DNA of 52,500 nucleotides from Paratrimastix pyriformis (GCA_027972325.1 JAPMOS010000034.1:85001-137500); one strand, 5' to 3'; shown: positions 1-28,538, numbered from the stretch's first letter. Program-made: numbers and translations. The notes: generated by a model from the letters alone, not told the origin.

Positions 1-3615
<3,615 letters not shown>

Positions 3616-4051
3616 AGGAGAGACAGGGAATCGGGGGGGTTGAGCCGCTTTCATCTCGGATTGCACTCTCTTTTCCCCTAGGCACCCCAGGCCCCCTCAG
3701 CATCATCGTGAGGTGGCTCCCAACCGATTCCTGTATGCCGAGCCCGTAAATCCTCTCTGACTCCTCGCTCGCCATCCCTCTCCCCCTCCTCTTTCCTTCC
3801 CTTGGTGGGTCTTGCCGCTCTTTCATCATCATCGTCCCTCTTCTTCTTCCCTCCGCCCCGTTTGAGTCGAGCTTTTGTGGTGCGGAACAGCAAGATGTCG
3901 GTCGGTAGGATGCTCCGCGGAGCAATGTATTAGGAGAGAAACGACGATTCCGAAGAGGGGGGGCCGCTGGGGTGAGGGAGACAATATACGAAGGGGGGGG
4001 ATGGCTCACCCCCCTCAGACTGAGCCTCTCCCCGGGGGAACATCAATCCCT
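3616..4051. other. Convergent intergenic region, no gene seen
   Basis: Lies between the stop codons of the M1 aminopeptidase (+) and carbamate kinase (-), so it should hold both 3' UTRs. It is pyrimidine-rich (CCTCTTTCCTTCC type) with two G-runs near 3958 and 3994. I see no conserved reading frame. Confidence 0.6.
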
Positions 4052-5233
4052 CTAGGCGACAATGTGGGTACCAGCGGCGCCGGCCAGGGCGTCGACGGCC
4101 TTGTCCAGGGAGGTGATGATGGCCTTGTGGCCGGTGGCGCGGACGTGGCGCAGGCAGGCCTCAACCTTAGGGCCCATCGAGCCGGGGGCGAAGTGGCCCT
4201 CACGCTGGTACTGCTCCATCTCGGCCAGGCGGACGGTGCCGAGAGCCTGGGCGTTGGGCTTGCCGTAGTTGATGATGGCGGCGGGGACGTCGGTCAGAAT
4301 CATGAGGACATCAGCGCCAACGGCGGAGGCGAGACGCTGGCCGGCCAGATCCTTATCGATGACGGCCTCGACACCAGTGAAACCACCGGCCTCGTCGGAG
4401 ATGACGGGAATCCCACCACCGCCAGAGGCGATGACCTGAACAAAAGTGAGAGTGCCGCGTGAGCAAAGTTGTGCGCGAAAAAAGGCCATCACACAGACAA
4501 TGACGCCGCGCTCAATAAGACCGCGGATGGTCTCGGCCTCAACGTTGGAAATGGGGTCGGGGGAAGGAACAACACGACGCCAGGGCTTGGCGGCGGAGGG
4601 CTTCACGCACTTCACAATCCAGCCCTAGAAAACGGATTGAAAAATGGAGCCTTGGTGCTAAAAAGCGCGACAAACCTTCTCGCGGCGCATCTGCATGGCC
4701 TCCTCCTCAGAAAGGAAGTTGCCGACGGGCTTGGAGGCATTCTCACCCTGGAACTGGCGATCGTTCTTGTCAACCAGAACCTGGTTGATCAGGGAGATGC
4801 AGGGGGTGTGGATGTTCAGCTGGGCGAGGCGGGTCTGGAGACGGTTCTGGAACATGTAACCGATCTGGCCCTGAGTCATGGCGCCAACGATATCCCAAGG
4901 CTGGGCGGGAATGCCACCAGTGCGGCCAAGATCCTGCTGGAGAGCGAGGTTGCCGGCCTGAGGACCATTGCCGTGAGTCAGAACGATCTGACGGGTGGGG
5001 TCAGCGGCAAGAATGCGAGCGATCTGCTGGGCAGTCACATCGACATTGTGGATCTGCTCCTCCTTGGTGCCGGTCTCCTTCTCCTGCCTGAAAATGAGAA
5101 TGAGCATGGGACGTTTTTTGTGAAAAAAAAGGCAGACTTGATAGCGTTACCGCCGAGAGCGATGAGGATACGCTAAAGAACCATAATCAGGCAAGAATGT
5201 TGCGTCCGAACAAGAAAACACAACACAAACCAT
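4052..5233 (-). CDS. Carbamate kinase, complete, five exons
   Basis: Exons on the minus strand: 5233-5231 (the ATG alone), 5172-5138, 5087-4676, 4624-4499 and 4435-4052. They join in phase to 960 nt, 319 residues, the family's usual size. Amino-acid-kinase motifs in order: [80 protein letters not shown] and [11 protein letters not shown]. The enzyme transfers phosphate between carbamoyl phosphate and ADP, giving ATP, ammonia and CO2, the last step of the arginine deiminase pathway. No clear targeting peptide precedes the first strand, so a cytosolic location is likely. The start is supported by an in-frame ATG directly abutting a GTTTGT donor, so the first exon would be a bare start codon. 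Introns are 50-63 bp. Confidence 0.93.
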
Positions 5234-6117
5234 TCTGGTATGATCCGAACGGGAAAGCGCGACTATTTTTCTTCACAACGGCTGTCCCAACCGGCAGCGC
5301 CGTCCCACCTTGGCAAGCCAAGAGCCACTCATTTCTCAGAGAAAATTATCAACGGAGAATTCGATGATTGCGAATCCCGGTGGGTCGGTTTCGGAGAATT
5401 GGTCGGTGGGTCATGCAACCGAAATCCGTTGGAACAATTGTACTTTGAGAGGCCTGGTGCGGTAAGACTGTGCAATCTGAGGAGGATCCATTTTCCCGGG
5501 GGCTTATGCCCAATCTTCCTTGTTTCTCCGTTATCCGTCTTACCCGTCAATCGCGCCGCCATCCCAGCGACAAGTACATTTTCCTCGTTGATGATCAAAC
5601 CCGTCATCATGTATTCCAGCCATTTTCCTTCTTCAGACGACGTCGGGTCGGCATGGCGAAGCTCGAGGAGCGGGATGGCATCCCTCCGAGAAGCAGCACT
5701 TGCTTTTCGCCGGCAAAATATGTTGGAAGAGTGTACACTCAACAGCTACGGCATTTTGTGAAATCGGGTTGGGAAATGGGGGAAATGGGAGTAAAACCTT
5801 TTGTGAACTCTTCTCGATTGCGATTATCTAGTTAGCCTCCTACGAGGCTGGATTAACACGAGACTGACTGACTGACTGGCATCCATAAGGTGGTCACTCT
5901 CCAGATGACCTCCCTTTTTTTGGGAGAGCACATCTGAAAAAGCAGCCGCGACTTTGGAAATACGAAAACGATTTCGTTCGGTTGCTCTCCAATTGAGAGA
6001 ATGCGTGGCTGAAGGATACCGCGTGATTCCAGCCACGAGACCGGCCCAAATGTGGCGGCAGGTTCTTAAGTTTGAATTCCGGCGGACTGTCGGCCACACC
6101 TTCGTCAACCCCGCTAA
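5234..6117. other. Intergenic or unresolved 5' region between carbamate kinase and the proline-rich membrane protein gene
   Basis: This stretch should contain the carbamate kinase promoter and the missing first exon(s) of the following plus-strand gene. Two moderately long frames overlap on opposite strands. The minus-strand one, about 5742-5329, contains GKWLEYMMTGLIINEE and looks mildly protein-like, but I recognise no family and found no confident splice sites. Base composition is less GC-rich than in the flanking exons. Confidence 0.4.
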
Positions 6118-8829
6118 TCGCGTTTGATCTCGTCGGCTGACGTGAGGGCGGCATCGCAGCACTGTGCCTCTGCTTCTCGCGCCCCAACGCCGCCTGAAGA
6201 TCCTTCCAAACTTGAGCGAGAGATTTGTCGGCTTTACTTTCACGCCCCTGTCTATTCGGCTTCCCTCCAGAATTTCATCCCTCCTGATCTTTTTGATGGT
6301 CTGTGGTGTCCTTCTTTCGCACATTCACATTCGGCGTGCTTTCTGGGATCAGTGGTGACCGACCAGCTTTCTCATCTCTTCAAGACATCCCCCTGGCGCC
6401 GTTGGAGTGTTTTTTGCGCATGGGGCTTATGGATTACCTCCGTCATTGCATGTCTCGGCTTTTTTGCGGCGGTTTTTTTTACGCAGCGACTTTTGGAGTT
6501 GATCTTTCTCCTCATCTGGGTGCCGACTTTCGTCCTTGGGTTCTGTGTCCGATATGCAAGCCGGTGCCTCTGTTCTCCGGGCAAAGTCATCGATCCCGAT
6601 TCCGCACGCCGGCTTTGTGCTGCCCTGACCGATGCCAGATTCACCTGGGGAACACAGAGCCTCGAATGGCGCTACCTGGGTCGAACACCCAATCCCCGCC
6701 TTCGATGGAGTTGGCGGAACAAAGTGGAGACGATTCAGGTCTGGAGCTGGTCTCCACCTCCATGGCGCACCACCCCACCACCCCATCACCCCGGTCCGAC
6801 AGGTTGTCAGCATCGGTCCGAGTTTCTCCATCACCACCCCCACCGGCTACCTCCCCTCCCTGTGGCACATCCCCAATTCGCCATACTCGGTCACGGCGGA
6901 GGGAGACCTGACCCTGGCGGATGCCCCCCACCCGGGTGTCCAACCCGTGATACCGGCATCACCCCGGTCACCGCCACCCGCCGCCCCGCCCGCCCGTCGG
7001 AGCGTCCCGCGGCATCTGCTTGGGCAGCATCGGCGCACAGCCAGCCTGCCATTCGGGATCACAGCCCAGGTCCGCTGCCCATTCCCCACACCCCCCGAAT
7101 ATGAGCGGGCAACACGCACCGCCAGCGTCCAATCGTCGCCGTTGTCATCATCGTCATATTATCAGCATCAGCATCAGCATCAGCAGCATCATCATCAGCA
7201 TCATCATCAGCATCATCACCACCATCACCACCACCATCACCACCATCACCACCAATCATCATTATTTCCAGTGCCCAATGTCTCACTCGACACTCTCCAT
7301 CTCCAGGTCCCGCCACACCCACCACCCCCTCAGCTCCCCACCGACCAGCCCTTCCCCGGACCCCCCTCGCGCTGGGCCGCCGCCCCTGCGGCCGGCCTGG
7401 GCGCCCCGCCCGAGGGCTCCGAGGACGAGACTCCGTCGACGTCACCCCTCCCAGACAGCACCACCGTAACCACCATCACCCCGCCCCTGACCCCCGAGAC
7501 CCCGCCCGCGCTGGCCCCGCCGCCGCCTGCCGTCCTGGTGGGTCCGCCGCCCAAAGTCGACCTGACCCGGGGGATAGCCACAGACGGCATGCTGATCTCA
7601 CCCCGCTCGCGTCGGGACCACCTCTCCGTCATGCCGCCCGCGGTGGAGCAGCTCGCTGGGCGGCTCCCACCCCAGGTGGCTCCCGCCCCGAGCGACTCCC
7701 ACCCCATGCGGCTCTCACCCCAGGCGGCTCCAACCCCGGCAGGAGAGCGACCGACCCTCGGCCGATGGCATCCGCCACCGCCCCTGCTGAAACAAGGCTC
7801 GGCCGACCGGATTGCCGCACGGGGCGAGGCGGCGTCATCATCACCCCATCAGGCCGACATCACCGCGGCAGCAGCACCAGGACCGGGTCAGCGCGTTGGT
7901 GTGCCCCCTGCGGGTGTTATGGCGGGATCGTCTGCGACCGCCACCATCCCCCCGGCCGCACCCTCGGCCGTGGCACCGGCGCCGGAGCGCGGGCTGCCGG
8001 GATCCGCAGCGCGGCGGAAGTATTCCGTGGGGGCCGAGTGTCTTGCCGGCGCTGCAGCGGTGGTCTGTCGCCAGGCCCGCCATCCCCCATTTCTGAATGC
8101 CTCGTTTCCGCTTAGGGTCCCCGCCCTGCACCCGAGCCGGCCCCGAGGACGGGCACAGACCACCAACCCACTGACACCACGGCCGACCCCGAGTCACCCC
8201 CGCCCCTCCTGCACCGCCACGGCACACCCCCGCCCACCTTGGCACTGTCGCTCGCACCGCATCCCACCCCCACCACCCGCCACGGGGACGGCGAGGAGGG
8301 CGACGATGATGCATCGCCGCCGCCCCTCCTACACCGGCACATGACCCATGGGCACTTGACCCAGGCCGCCCAACTGCGTCAGTCGACATCACCCCGCCGG
8401 CCATCACCACCCCGGCAGCCATCACCACCCCGCAGGCCATCACCACCCCGGCAGCCATCACCACCCCGGCCACAGCCGACATCACCCCGACTCCCCCGGT
8501 TTTCGCCTCTTGCTAAGTCCCTCAGCACGAGTCCGACCCTTGAGGCCGTGAGCACTCAACCTCCAGTACCCAAGGTTCCAGCCATCATCCCGATGCCGGA
8601 GCCGCCGGAGCCCACCTCACCATCCCCGTCCACCTTTTCATTCCGGCAGGCCTGCCCTCCCTCACCCCGGCACGAGACGGATGGACCTCCGGTGCCAACA
8701 ACAGACCACAAGCGATCTGGGGTTGTTGACACCACCACAGAGCAAGTGGAAGTATCGATCGCACCCCTGGGTGGCGAGGGCGGAAGGGCGGAGGAACAAT
8801 CCTCCAGGCCACATCCTCAGGAGTCGTGA
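6118..8829 (+). CDS. Two-helix membrane protein with long Pro/Ser/Thr/His-rich tail; 5' end unresolved
   Basis: Exon blocks about 6118-6298, 6353-6738, 6803-8062 and 8116-8829 join in phase and end at TGA 8827-8829. No in-frame ATG begins the first block, so at least one upstream exon is missing. The N-terminal part reads LQNFIPPDLFD then VVTDQLSHLFK, followed by two hydrophobic helices (WGLWITSVIACLGFF and LIFLLIWVPTFVLGF). The spacing weakly recalls Golgin-7/Erf4 proteins, partners of DHHC palmitoyltransferases; this is only a suggestion. The remaining ~600 residues are low-complexity: a CAT-encoded His tract near 7165-7255, and SPPRQPSPPR-like repeats near 8390-8470. The tail has no recognisable domain and may be disordered. 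Confidence 0.5.
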
Positions 8830-9568
8830 GCGATTTTGAGACTCCACTTCCTCTTCCACTCCCTTGTTTTCTTTCTATTTCGAACCGTTTTTTTTTTTCC
8901 CCCCTCTCTCTCTTCCTTTTCTCCACTGTTCTGTTCCTTGCTTGTTGATGATGATGATGCACTGATGCCAGTGTATCGGCGTTGGAACTCAATCGAGTCG
9001 GTCAACGTCAAGGTGGTCGCGCTTGCGTGACTCCTGGTTCCACCTGAAGTCGCGTTTCGGAGAGGATGTTCCACCACCTCGGCTATCGGGAGAGCCCAGT
9101 GGCCGCTTCGGTTTGTTTGGCACTTTTCCGGCACCTCTAGTAAGACGCGGGTGGACACACGGGGGATTTGCCGTCGTCGCCCCGGGCCAGTGCCGCTCCG
9201 CCCATGGGGGGGGGGGGGGGGGGGGGGGCGAGGCCAGATCGGGTGGGTGGGCGAGAGATCAAGGGTGTCAGTTGGACGGCACTCACGATTGATGGCGCGC
9301 CGACGGGCACATTCGCCCTCCTCGTCCCTCCTCCCCTCCGTTCGGCACTCTGGCGGTACACCAACCCGCGAACGTCGACCTCCCCCCTCCCCCATCCCCC
9401 AGGGCCGCCGTTTGCTCGACTGTCGGGGCCGCTTCCAGATTAACGGTTTGCCCGAGTCTCCATCGCGAGGGAGGTGGGAGATGAAGAGATTGCCAATTAT
9501 CTGGAGGAACCCAAGAGGACCGACAGCACATCATCATCATCATGAACACGACGAAAGTGGTGGCGGAG
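8830..9568. other. Convergent intergenic region with a poly-G tract
   Basis: Between the stop of the proline-rich membrane protein (+) and the stop of LRR copy 1 (-). Contains a T11/C run at 8890, a GAT run at 8947 and a G run of about 21 at 9207-9227. The part near 9356-9380 resembles 12237-12262 downstream of LRR copy 2, so it probably belongs to the duplicated unit. No gene seen. Confidence 0.6.
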
Positions 9569-11871
9569 CTACTCGTCCTCATCCTCCCTCATCCTCCACG
9601 GCATTCTCCAATCATCAGTGCACACATACTCATCCCCATTGTCGTCGTCGTCGTCGTTGTCATCCTCATCCTCCACATCGTAGAGCGGGGCCAGGCCGGG
9701 GGCGGGCAGGACAAGCTCAAGCTGGCGACTCGGGTGGTCGACGCCCGAGAGCTGAGCCAGCACCGGGCAGGCCAACACCACCTTGGCATCGTCGTCACAT
9801 AATTCGCGGAAGGAGAGCGTTCGCAGCTGGGGGCAGGTCAGCGAAATGGGGGACGGTGCGCCGAAAACGTTCAGTTCGAGGTCGGTCAGCCGGGGCAGTC
9901 CGGACAGGGCTCCCATCAGCTGCGGCCAGTCTTCGCTTGCCATATCTCGGAACCCTTCCGGGGCCGAGAGCTTGCGCAGACGGGCCCCGTGCCGGGTCAG
10001 CAGACTAAGCAGGCTGGCCACCCCGAGCAGCCCGCCCTCAATACTGATGCTCCGGGGCTGCATGACCGGCGGTCCCATCTCCTCCACTTGGAAGGAGAGC
10101 GTGGCGACAGCTGTCTTGAAGGAGAGGCGATCCAGGGCCGGGCAGTTGAGCAGTCGCACCCGGAAGGAGGGTTGGGTGTTGTACTGGACGACGGACAGGG
10201 AGAAGTTGACGAGCCCCGGGGCCACCACCTGCAGATCGATTGGCGGCGGCGGTCTTTCTTCTTCTTCGGGGCAACCCACCCTTTCAATGTGCATGTCGAG
10301 GTGCTCCAGCTTCCCCGGCAGCCGCAGGACGAGCGGGTTGGGGATTCGGGTCACATCGAGGTGCAGGTCATTCAAGCGGACCAGCGACCCGCAGGCGCCC
10401 AGCTTGGTCAGCATGTCGGGCCGACTCAGGCGGACGTGGGAGAGCTCTCGCAGCCGCGGGGAACCGGTCAACAGCATGTCGGGGTCCGTCCAAAAAGGGG
10501 TCACCTCACCGTCGCAATCAGGGAACTCGACCACTTCCAGGTCGGGCATGGCGGCCGCCCCGTCCAGGCTCTGGGCGGGCACTCGGATGGTGCGAAGCCG
10601 AGGGCATTGCATAGAGGTCAGCTGGCAGTGCGGCATCTCGATGAGGTAGAGCTCCACCAGAGCGGGGCAGTGCAGCTCCAGCCTGGATGCTGCCGCGGCG
10701 AGGACGAGTCGCTGGAGGCGCCGGCTGGTGATGCGCACGGGGTCCGACTCGGTCCTGTTGTGGCGAATCTCGAGACACTCCAGCCGGTCGACAAGGTCGG
10801 GTGGCAGAAGGACCGAGAGGGGGGAGTCGGAGTCGCATCCCATTGCCAAATTCAGTGACGTCAGATGGGGCAGGGCACGAAGCGAAGCCATCAGCGACTC
10901 AGCGGTCAGCGGTTCGAGTTCGATCTCCAGGGTGAGGCAGCGCAGAGTGGCCTGGTTTGCGGCCAGCAGTTGGGTCAGTGGAGCCAACTGGGGGCGGTAC
11001 ATGAGCAACCTGAGGGTCTCCAGCCGGCAGAGCCATGGGCCGGGAAGCTCCTCCTCGTCCAGAAAGTCACTCAGTTGGAAGGAGGTCAGGTGAGAGGCAA
11101 TGGGCTTGAGGGCATCAGGGGGACAACAGGGGAGCCACAGGCTGGTCACGACTGCGAGTTTGCGCACGAGTGCTGCCAGACTATTCGGCCAGGGAGAGCC
11201 CGCGAGATCGAGTTGTTTGATGACACCAAAGAGGGGCGTCAGTGCGGTGACGAGGTCCCGGGGTGTGACATCGTCCGGCACGGTGCACTGCAGCACCTGG
11301 AGGCCGGAGCAGGAGCGGGCCAGAGCACCCAGTAGACGGGCGCTCATGGTGAAATTCGAGCTGAGCTCCACCAACCCGGGCAGGTGGCGAAAGATGCGTG
11401 GGGCGTCACATTCGGGGAGCTCGGGGAATTGTGAGAGAACGGCCAGCTGAGCGTGTCCCCCAAAGGCCTCATCCACCCAATCGGAGGCAGGGGTCACGCC
11501 GCGGCGCGTGTCAGGGGCCCACCACTCGGGAAACGAGAGTTTGCTGAGGGCTTTGCAGGGGCCAACAAGTGCGGCTAGGGCATCGGTGGTTGGTCGAAGT
11601 GGCTCGGGCAGGACCCGGTCGGGCTCAAGAAAGGACAGCTCGCAGAGCGTGCCCCGAATGCTCGCGCGAGTGACATGGGAAAGGCTCAGCAACTGGATGT
11701 ATGTACGAAGCGGGTTTGGGGATTTCTCCACAATGATCAGCAGGAGTTCGAGCGGGAGGCGTTCCCAAAGATCGTCGGCCGTCGTAGAGACTATAGCCCT
11801 GGGCATCTGGATAGGGAAGAGAACCAGATTCAGAACTCTGGAGAAGGAGAAGGGACCTTTCTCGAGCTCAT
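9569..11871 (-). CDS. F-box/leucine-rich-repeat-like protein, tandem copy 1
   Basis: Exon 1 is 11871-11857 (MSSRK) and exon 2 is 11806-9569, separated by a 50 bp intron; 750 residues. Near the N terminus DLWERLPLELLLIIVE followed by YIQLLSLSHVTRASIRG has the look of an F-box. The rest is built of irregular leucine-rich repeats (for example LPHLTSLNLAMG, LVDRLECLEIRHN, LPRLTDLELNVFG) as in F-box/LRR substrate adaptors of SCF ubiquitin ligases. The last ~40 residues are acidic (poly-Asp). No signal peptide or membrane helix. Exon 2 is over 2.2 kb without an intron, unlike most neighbours. Copy 2 directly upstream has the same layout. Substrate unknown; the F-box call is from pattern, not profile. 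Confidence 0.8.
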
Positions 11872-12353
11872 CGAGACGCGGACTGGCTGCTGCCGGGGCA
11901 TCGAGAACTCCTCACGGTTACACCGGCTATCTTTCCAGAGGCCCGTTTCCCGAAGAAGCGACACCAAACACAACCCCTTGGGCCGCTTTCGAAATGGCTA
12001 TTCCGCATTCCAAGACGACCGTCGGCTTGGAACCCAGCCACGATATTGCTTTCAGAGAGATACTGATTCGGGAAGTTCGCTGATGCTCGACTGTCTGGTG
12101 GTGCGTTTCACGTCTCCGAGAGCGGCCGGTGAGGCGCTGGCCCCGACAATCGGAATGCCCTCCTCAGGGTCCCTCCTCCCTCCTGTCCGGCGGACGTGTT
12201 TTCCGAAAATAAAACACGAGCCTGCGAAGGAGGGTGGGACACCAATCCGCAAACTTCGATGTAAAGCCACCCCCCCCCCCCCCCCCCCCCCATCCTTCTT
12301 CTCAAGGCATCCACAATTTTTGGAGGAACCACTCACGCGAAAATGGTACGGAG
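11872..12353. other. Spacer between LRR tandem copies, with copy 1 promoter
   Basis: Contains the shared upstream motif at 11917-11937, then about 400 bp with a 20-base C run at 12270-12290. The stretch 12237-12262 matches the 3' flank of copy 1 (about 9353-9380), so the duplicated unit includes both flanks and is about 2.8 kb. Confidence 0.6.
11917..11937 (-). promoter_or_regulatory. Conserved upstream motif of LRR copy 1
   Basis: Minus-strand TGGAAAGATAGCCGGTGTAAC lies about 45 bp upstream of the ATG. The same motif with one change stands upstream of LRR copy 2, while sequence around it has diverged, suggesting a 5' UTR or core promoter element. Confidence 0.45.
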
Positions 12354-14677
12354 TTATTCCGCAGCTTCGATATTGCCACCAGCATCCGCATCGTCATCGT
12401 CGTCATCGTCGTCATCGTCATCGCCGTCGTTATCATCGTCATCCTCCACATCGTAGAGCGAGTCCAGGCCGGGGGCGGGCAGGACAAGCTTCAGCTGGCT
12501 CGGGAGCTCGACGCCCGAGAGCCGCGCCAGCAGCGGGCAGGCCAACAACACCTTGGCATCGTCAGATAACTCGCAAAAAATCAGCGTTCGCAGCTGGGGG
12601 CAGGCCAACGAAATGGGGGACAGTGCGCCGAAAACGTTCAGTTCGAGGTCGGTCAGCCGGGGCAGCCCGGACAGGGCCCCCATCAGCTGCGGCCAGTCTT
12701 CGCTCGTCATATCTCGGAACCCTTCCGGGGCCGAGAGGTTGCGCAGACGGGCCCCGTGCCGGGTCAGCAGACCAAGCAGGCTGGCAACCTCGAGATGATC
12801 ATCAACGCTGAGGCTCCGGGGCTGCATGATCGGCGATCCCGCATTCTCTCCCTCCTCCACCCGGAAGGACAGCAAGGCGGCAGACGATTTGAGGGCGAGG
12901 CGAGCCAAGGCCGGACAGTTGTGCAGGAGCACCCGGACGGAGGGTTGGAGGTGGTAATGAGTGTTGGCCAAGGAAAAGTTGACGAGCCCCGGGGCCACCA
13001 CCTGCAGATCGATTGGCGGCGGCGGCCTTCTTTCTTCTTCGGGGCAACCCGTCCTTTCAATGTGCATGTCGAGGTGCTCCAGCTGCCCCGGTAGCCGCAG
13101 GACGAGCGGGTTGGGGAGTCGGGTCACATCGAGGTGCAGTTCCTCCAAACGGACCAGCGACCCGCAGGCACACAGCCTGGTCAGCAGGTCGGACCGGCTC
13201 AGGCGGACGTGGGAGAGCGCTCGCAGCCGCGGGGACAGCAGCCAGACGGGGTCACTCCAACAAAGGGCCTCGGAACGACCGAACCGGGGAGGCTCGACCA
13301 CTTCCAGGTCGGGCATGGCGGCCGCCCCGTCCAGGCTCCAGGGCACTCGGATGGTGCGAAGCCGGGGGCATTGCATGGAAGTCAGCTGGCCGTACTCCAT
13401 CCTGGCCAGCTCGAGCTCCACCAGAGCGGGGCAGTGCAGCGCCAGCTTGAATGCTTGCGCGGTGAAGACGAGTCGCTGGAGGCGCCGGCTGGTGATGCGC
13501 ACGGGGTCACACTCGGTCGCGTCGTGGCGAATCTCGAGACACTCCAGCCGGTCGACCAGGTCGGGTGGCAGGAGGACCGAGAGGGGGGAGTCCTCTCGTC
13601 CCATTTTTAAATTCAGTGACGTCAGATGGGGCAGGGCACGAAGCGAAGCCATCAGCGACTCGGTGAGCAGCGGTTCGAGGCTGATCTGTAGGGTGAGGCA
13701 GCGCAAAGTGGCCTGGTTTGCGGTCAGCAGCTGGACCAGTGGAGCCACCGAGGGGCGGCAGCACATGAGCAACTGGAGGGTCTCCAGCCGGCAGAGCCCT
13801 GGGCCGGGAAGCTCCTCCTTCTCGCCCAGAAAGTAACACAGCCGAAAGGAGGTCAGGTGGGAGGCGATAGGCTTGAGGGCATCCGGTGGACACCAGGGGA
13901 GCCTCAGACTGGTCACGGCTGAGAGTTCGCGCACGATGGCTGTCAGGTTCTCCCCCGAGGTGTTCGTACGATCACCGAGGTCGAGCCGTTTGAGGACACC
14001 CAAGAGGGGCGCCAGCGCAGTGAGGTCTGAATTGGTGTAACTCCCCGAGAGGGTACATTGCAGCACCTGGAGGCCGGAGCAGGAACGGGCCAGGGCACGC
14101 AGGAGACGGGCGCTCATGGTGAGATTCGAGCTGACTGTGAGCTCCACCAACCCGGGCAGGTGGCAAAAGCTCCGTTCGACATCACACTCAGGGAGCTCGG
14201 GGAATTGTGTGACAACTGCCAGTTGATCGTGTCCCCCAAAGGCCTCATCGACCCAGTCGGCGGAGTCGGCCTCGGTCCTGGCCAACCTTTTCGGAAACGA
14301 GAGCTTCCTGAGGGCTTTGCAGGGACCAACAAGTGCAGTCAGGGCATCAGTGGTCGGAATGATGGACCCGGACAGGAGGGTCTCCGAGTCGTCAGGTTCA
14401 AGAAGGACCGAGTCAGGTTCATCAAAGGACAGCTCATGGAGGGTGCCTCGAATCCTCGCGCGAATGGTATGCGAAAGGCCCAACAACTGAATGTAAGTTT
14501 GAAGCGGGCTTGAAGATGTCGCCACCATTATCTGCAGGAGTTCGGGCGGGAGGCGTTCCCAAAGATCGCACACTGTCGCAGAGACTGGAGTCTTCCTTGA
14601 AATCTGGGCGCAAAAGAAGAGAGATCGAGATAATCAAAGGCGGTGAGCGAAGGGGAATGAACCTTTCTCGAGGTCAT
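12354..14677 (-). CDS. F-box/leucine-rich-repeat-like protein, tandem copy 2
   Basis: Exon 1 is 14677-14663 (MTSRK) and exon 2 is 14603-12354, with a 59 bp intron; 754 residues. Homologous over its whole length to copy 1: CDLWERLPPELLQIMV then YIQLLGLSHTIRARIRG at the F-box-like start, the same series of leucine-rich repeats, and an acidic tail of Asp runs. The two copies differ mostly by substitutions and small in-frame indels. Both frames are open, so neither looks decayed. The start is preferred over later GTG or internal codons because the same five-codon first exon, donor and acceptor are present in both paralogues. The promoter faces TIMELESS, only 82 bp from its ATG. Likely a ubiquitin-ligase adaptor; target unknown. 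Confidence 0.8.
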
Positions 14678-14759
14678 CGAGGCGCCACGCCTGCAGTTGC
14701 CGGGACTCGGTAGAACCCCTGCGTTACGCCGGCTATCTTTCCATTCAAAAGTCGACGAC
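14678..14759. promoter_or_regulatory. Short divergent promoter between LRR copy 2 and TIMELESS
   Basis: Only 82 bp separate the two start codons. On the minus strand it carries TGGAAAGATAGCCGGCGTAAC (14743-14723), the same motif that precedes LRR copy 1. Since the motif also lies 17 bp from the TIMELESS ATG, it may serve either gene or both. Confidence 0.5.
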
Positions 14760-27738
<12,979 letters not shown>

Positions 27739-27831
27739 ACACTACCGCCTCCGGCGCCGCCGGGCCACCCACCACCACCACCGCCACCCCGCCACCGGGT
27801 CGCCCTCGCTGGAGGGAGCCAGCCGGCCTTC

Positions 27832-27862
<31 letters not shown>

Positions 27863-28538
27863 GATCCCCGATAACCTTAACCATGCCGGGTCCTCTCACT
27901 GCATCATCGGCCCACCATCACCACCACTGCCGCCTACCACCGCCACCCACCACCACCATCTGCCATCCTCATCACCATCCACTGCTACCCACCACCACTG
28001 CCGGCATCGCACCGGATCGTCGTCTCACCGGCGGACGCAGCAATCTTCCAAAGGCCCAATCGAACCGAACCGAACCGAACCGAACCGAACCGAACCGAAC
28101 CGAACCGAACCGAACCGAATCGCTAATCATTTTCGCCAAGATCTTCTCGATGACCCCCCTCCCGACCCCATCGGTTCGGTGTGGCAGGGGGCACTTGGCC
28201 ATTGACGTGCCTTGCACAAGGTTTTAGAGAGACAGACAGACAAGAGAAGACAAGAAGTTGTTCCGTCTGTTGGTTGGGCGGGAGGGTACATAAAAACAGG
28301 ACTCTGGGGGGGAGGTCGGCTCCGCATGGCGAGTCAAGCCCAGATTGGATCGCGCTTCGGCGGTCAGGCCCCACCCGAGTGGCACTCGTCCGATCCGGGT
28401 CGGGACGACCCAATCGCAGCGCGGCGGTGATGCGGCAGCGGCGGCCCAACACGACCGTCAGCGTGTGGGTCCGCGCTTCGGCGACCAAGCCGGCTTCATC
28501 ATTCGGGTTTTCGCATGTCGGGACTGGGCGTGTCGGGA
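27739..28538. other. Convergent intergenic region between TIMELESS and the methyltransferase
   Basis: About 800 bp holding the tail of the CCA-rich tandem repeat, the (CCGAA)n array, and about 400 bp of unique sequence with no recognisable gene. Confidence 0.6.
28061..28120. repeat. (CCGAA)n pentanucleotide array
   Basis: About 11-12 perfect tandem units of CGAAC in the convergent intergenic space. Pentamer arrays are otherwise rare in this trinucleotide-dominated window. Confidence 0.95.

Noticed and set aside
6739-8344. Collagen- or mucin-like secreted protein
   Set aside because: The Pro-rich stretch is in phase with the two-helix membrane exon, has no Gly-X-Y periodicity and no signal peptide.
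10000-10860. Plus-strand frames of up to 289 residues opposite the LRR genes
   Set aside because: They are complements of the conserved LRR coding sequence and recur in both copies only because that sequence is duplicated.
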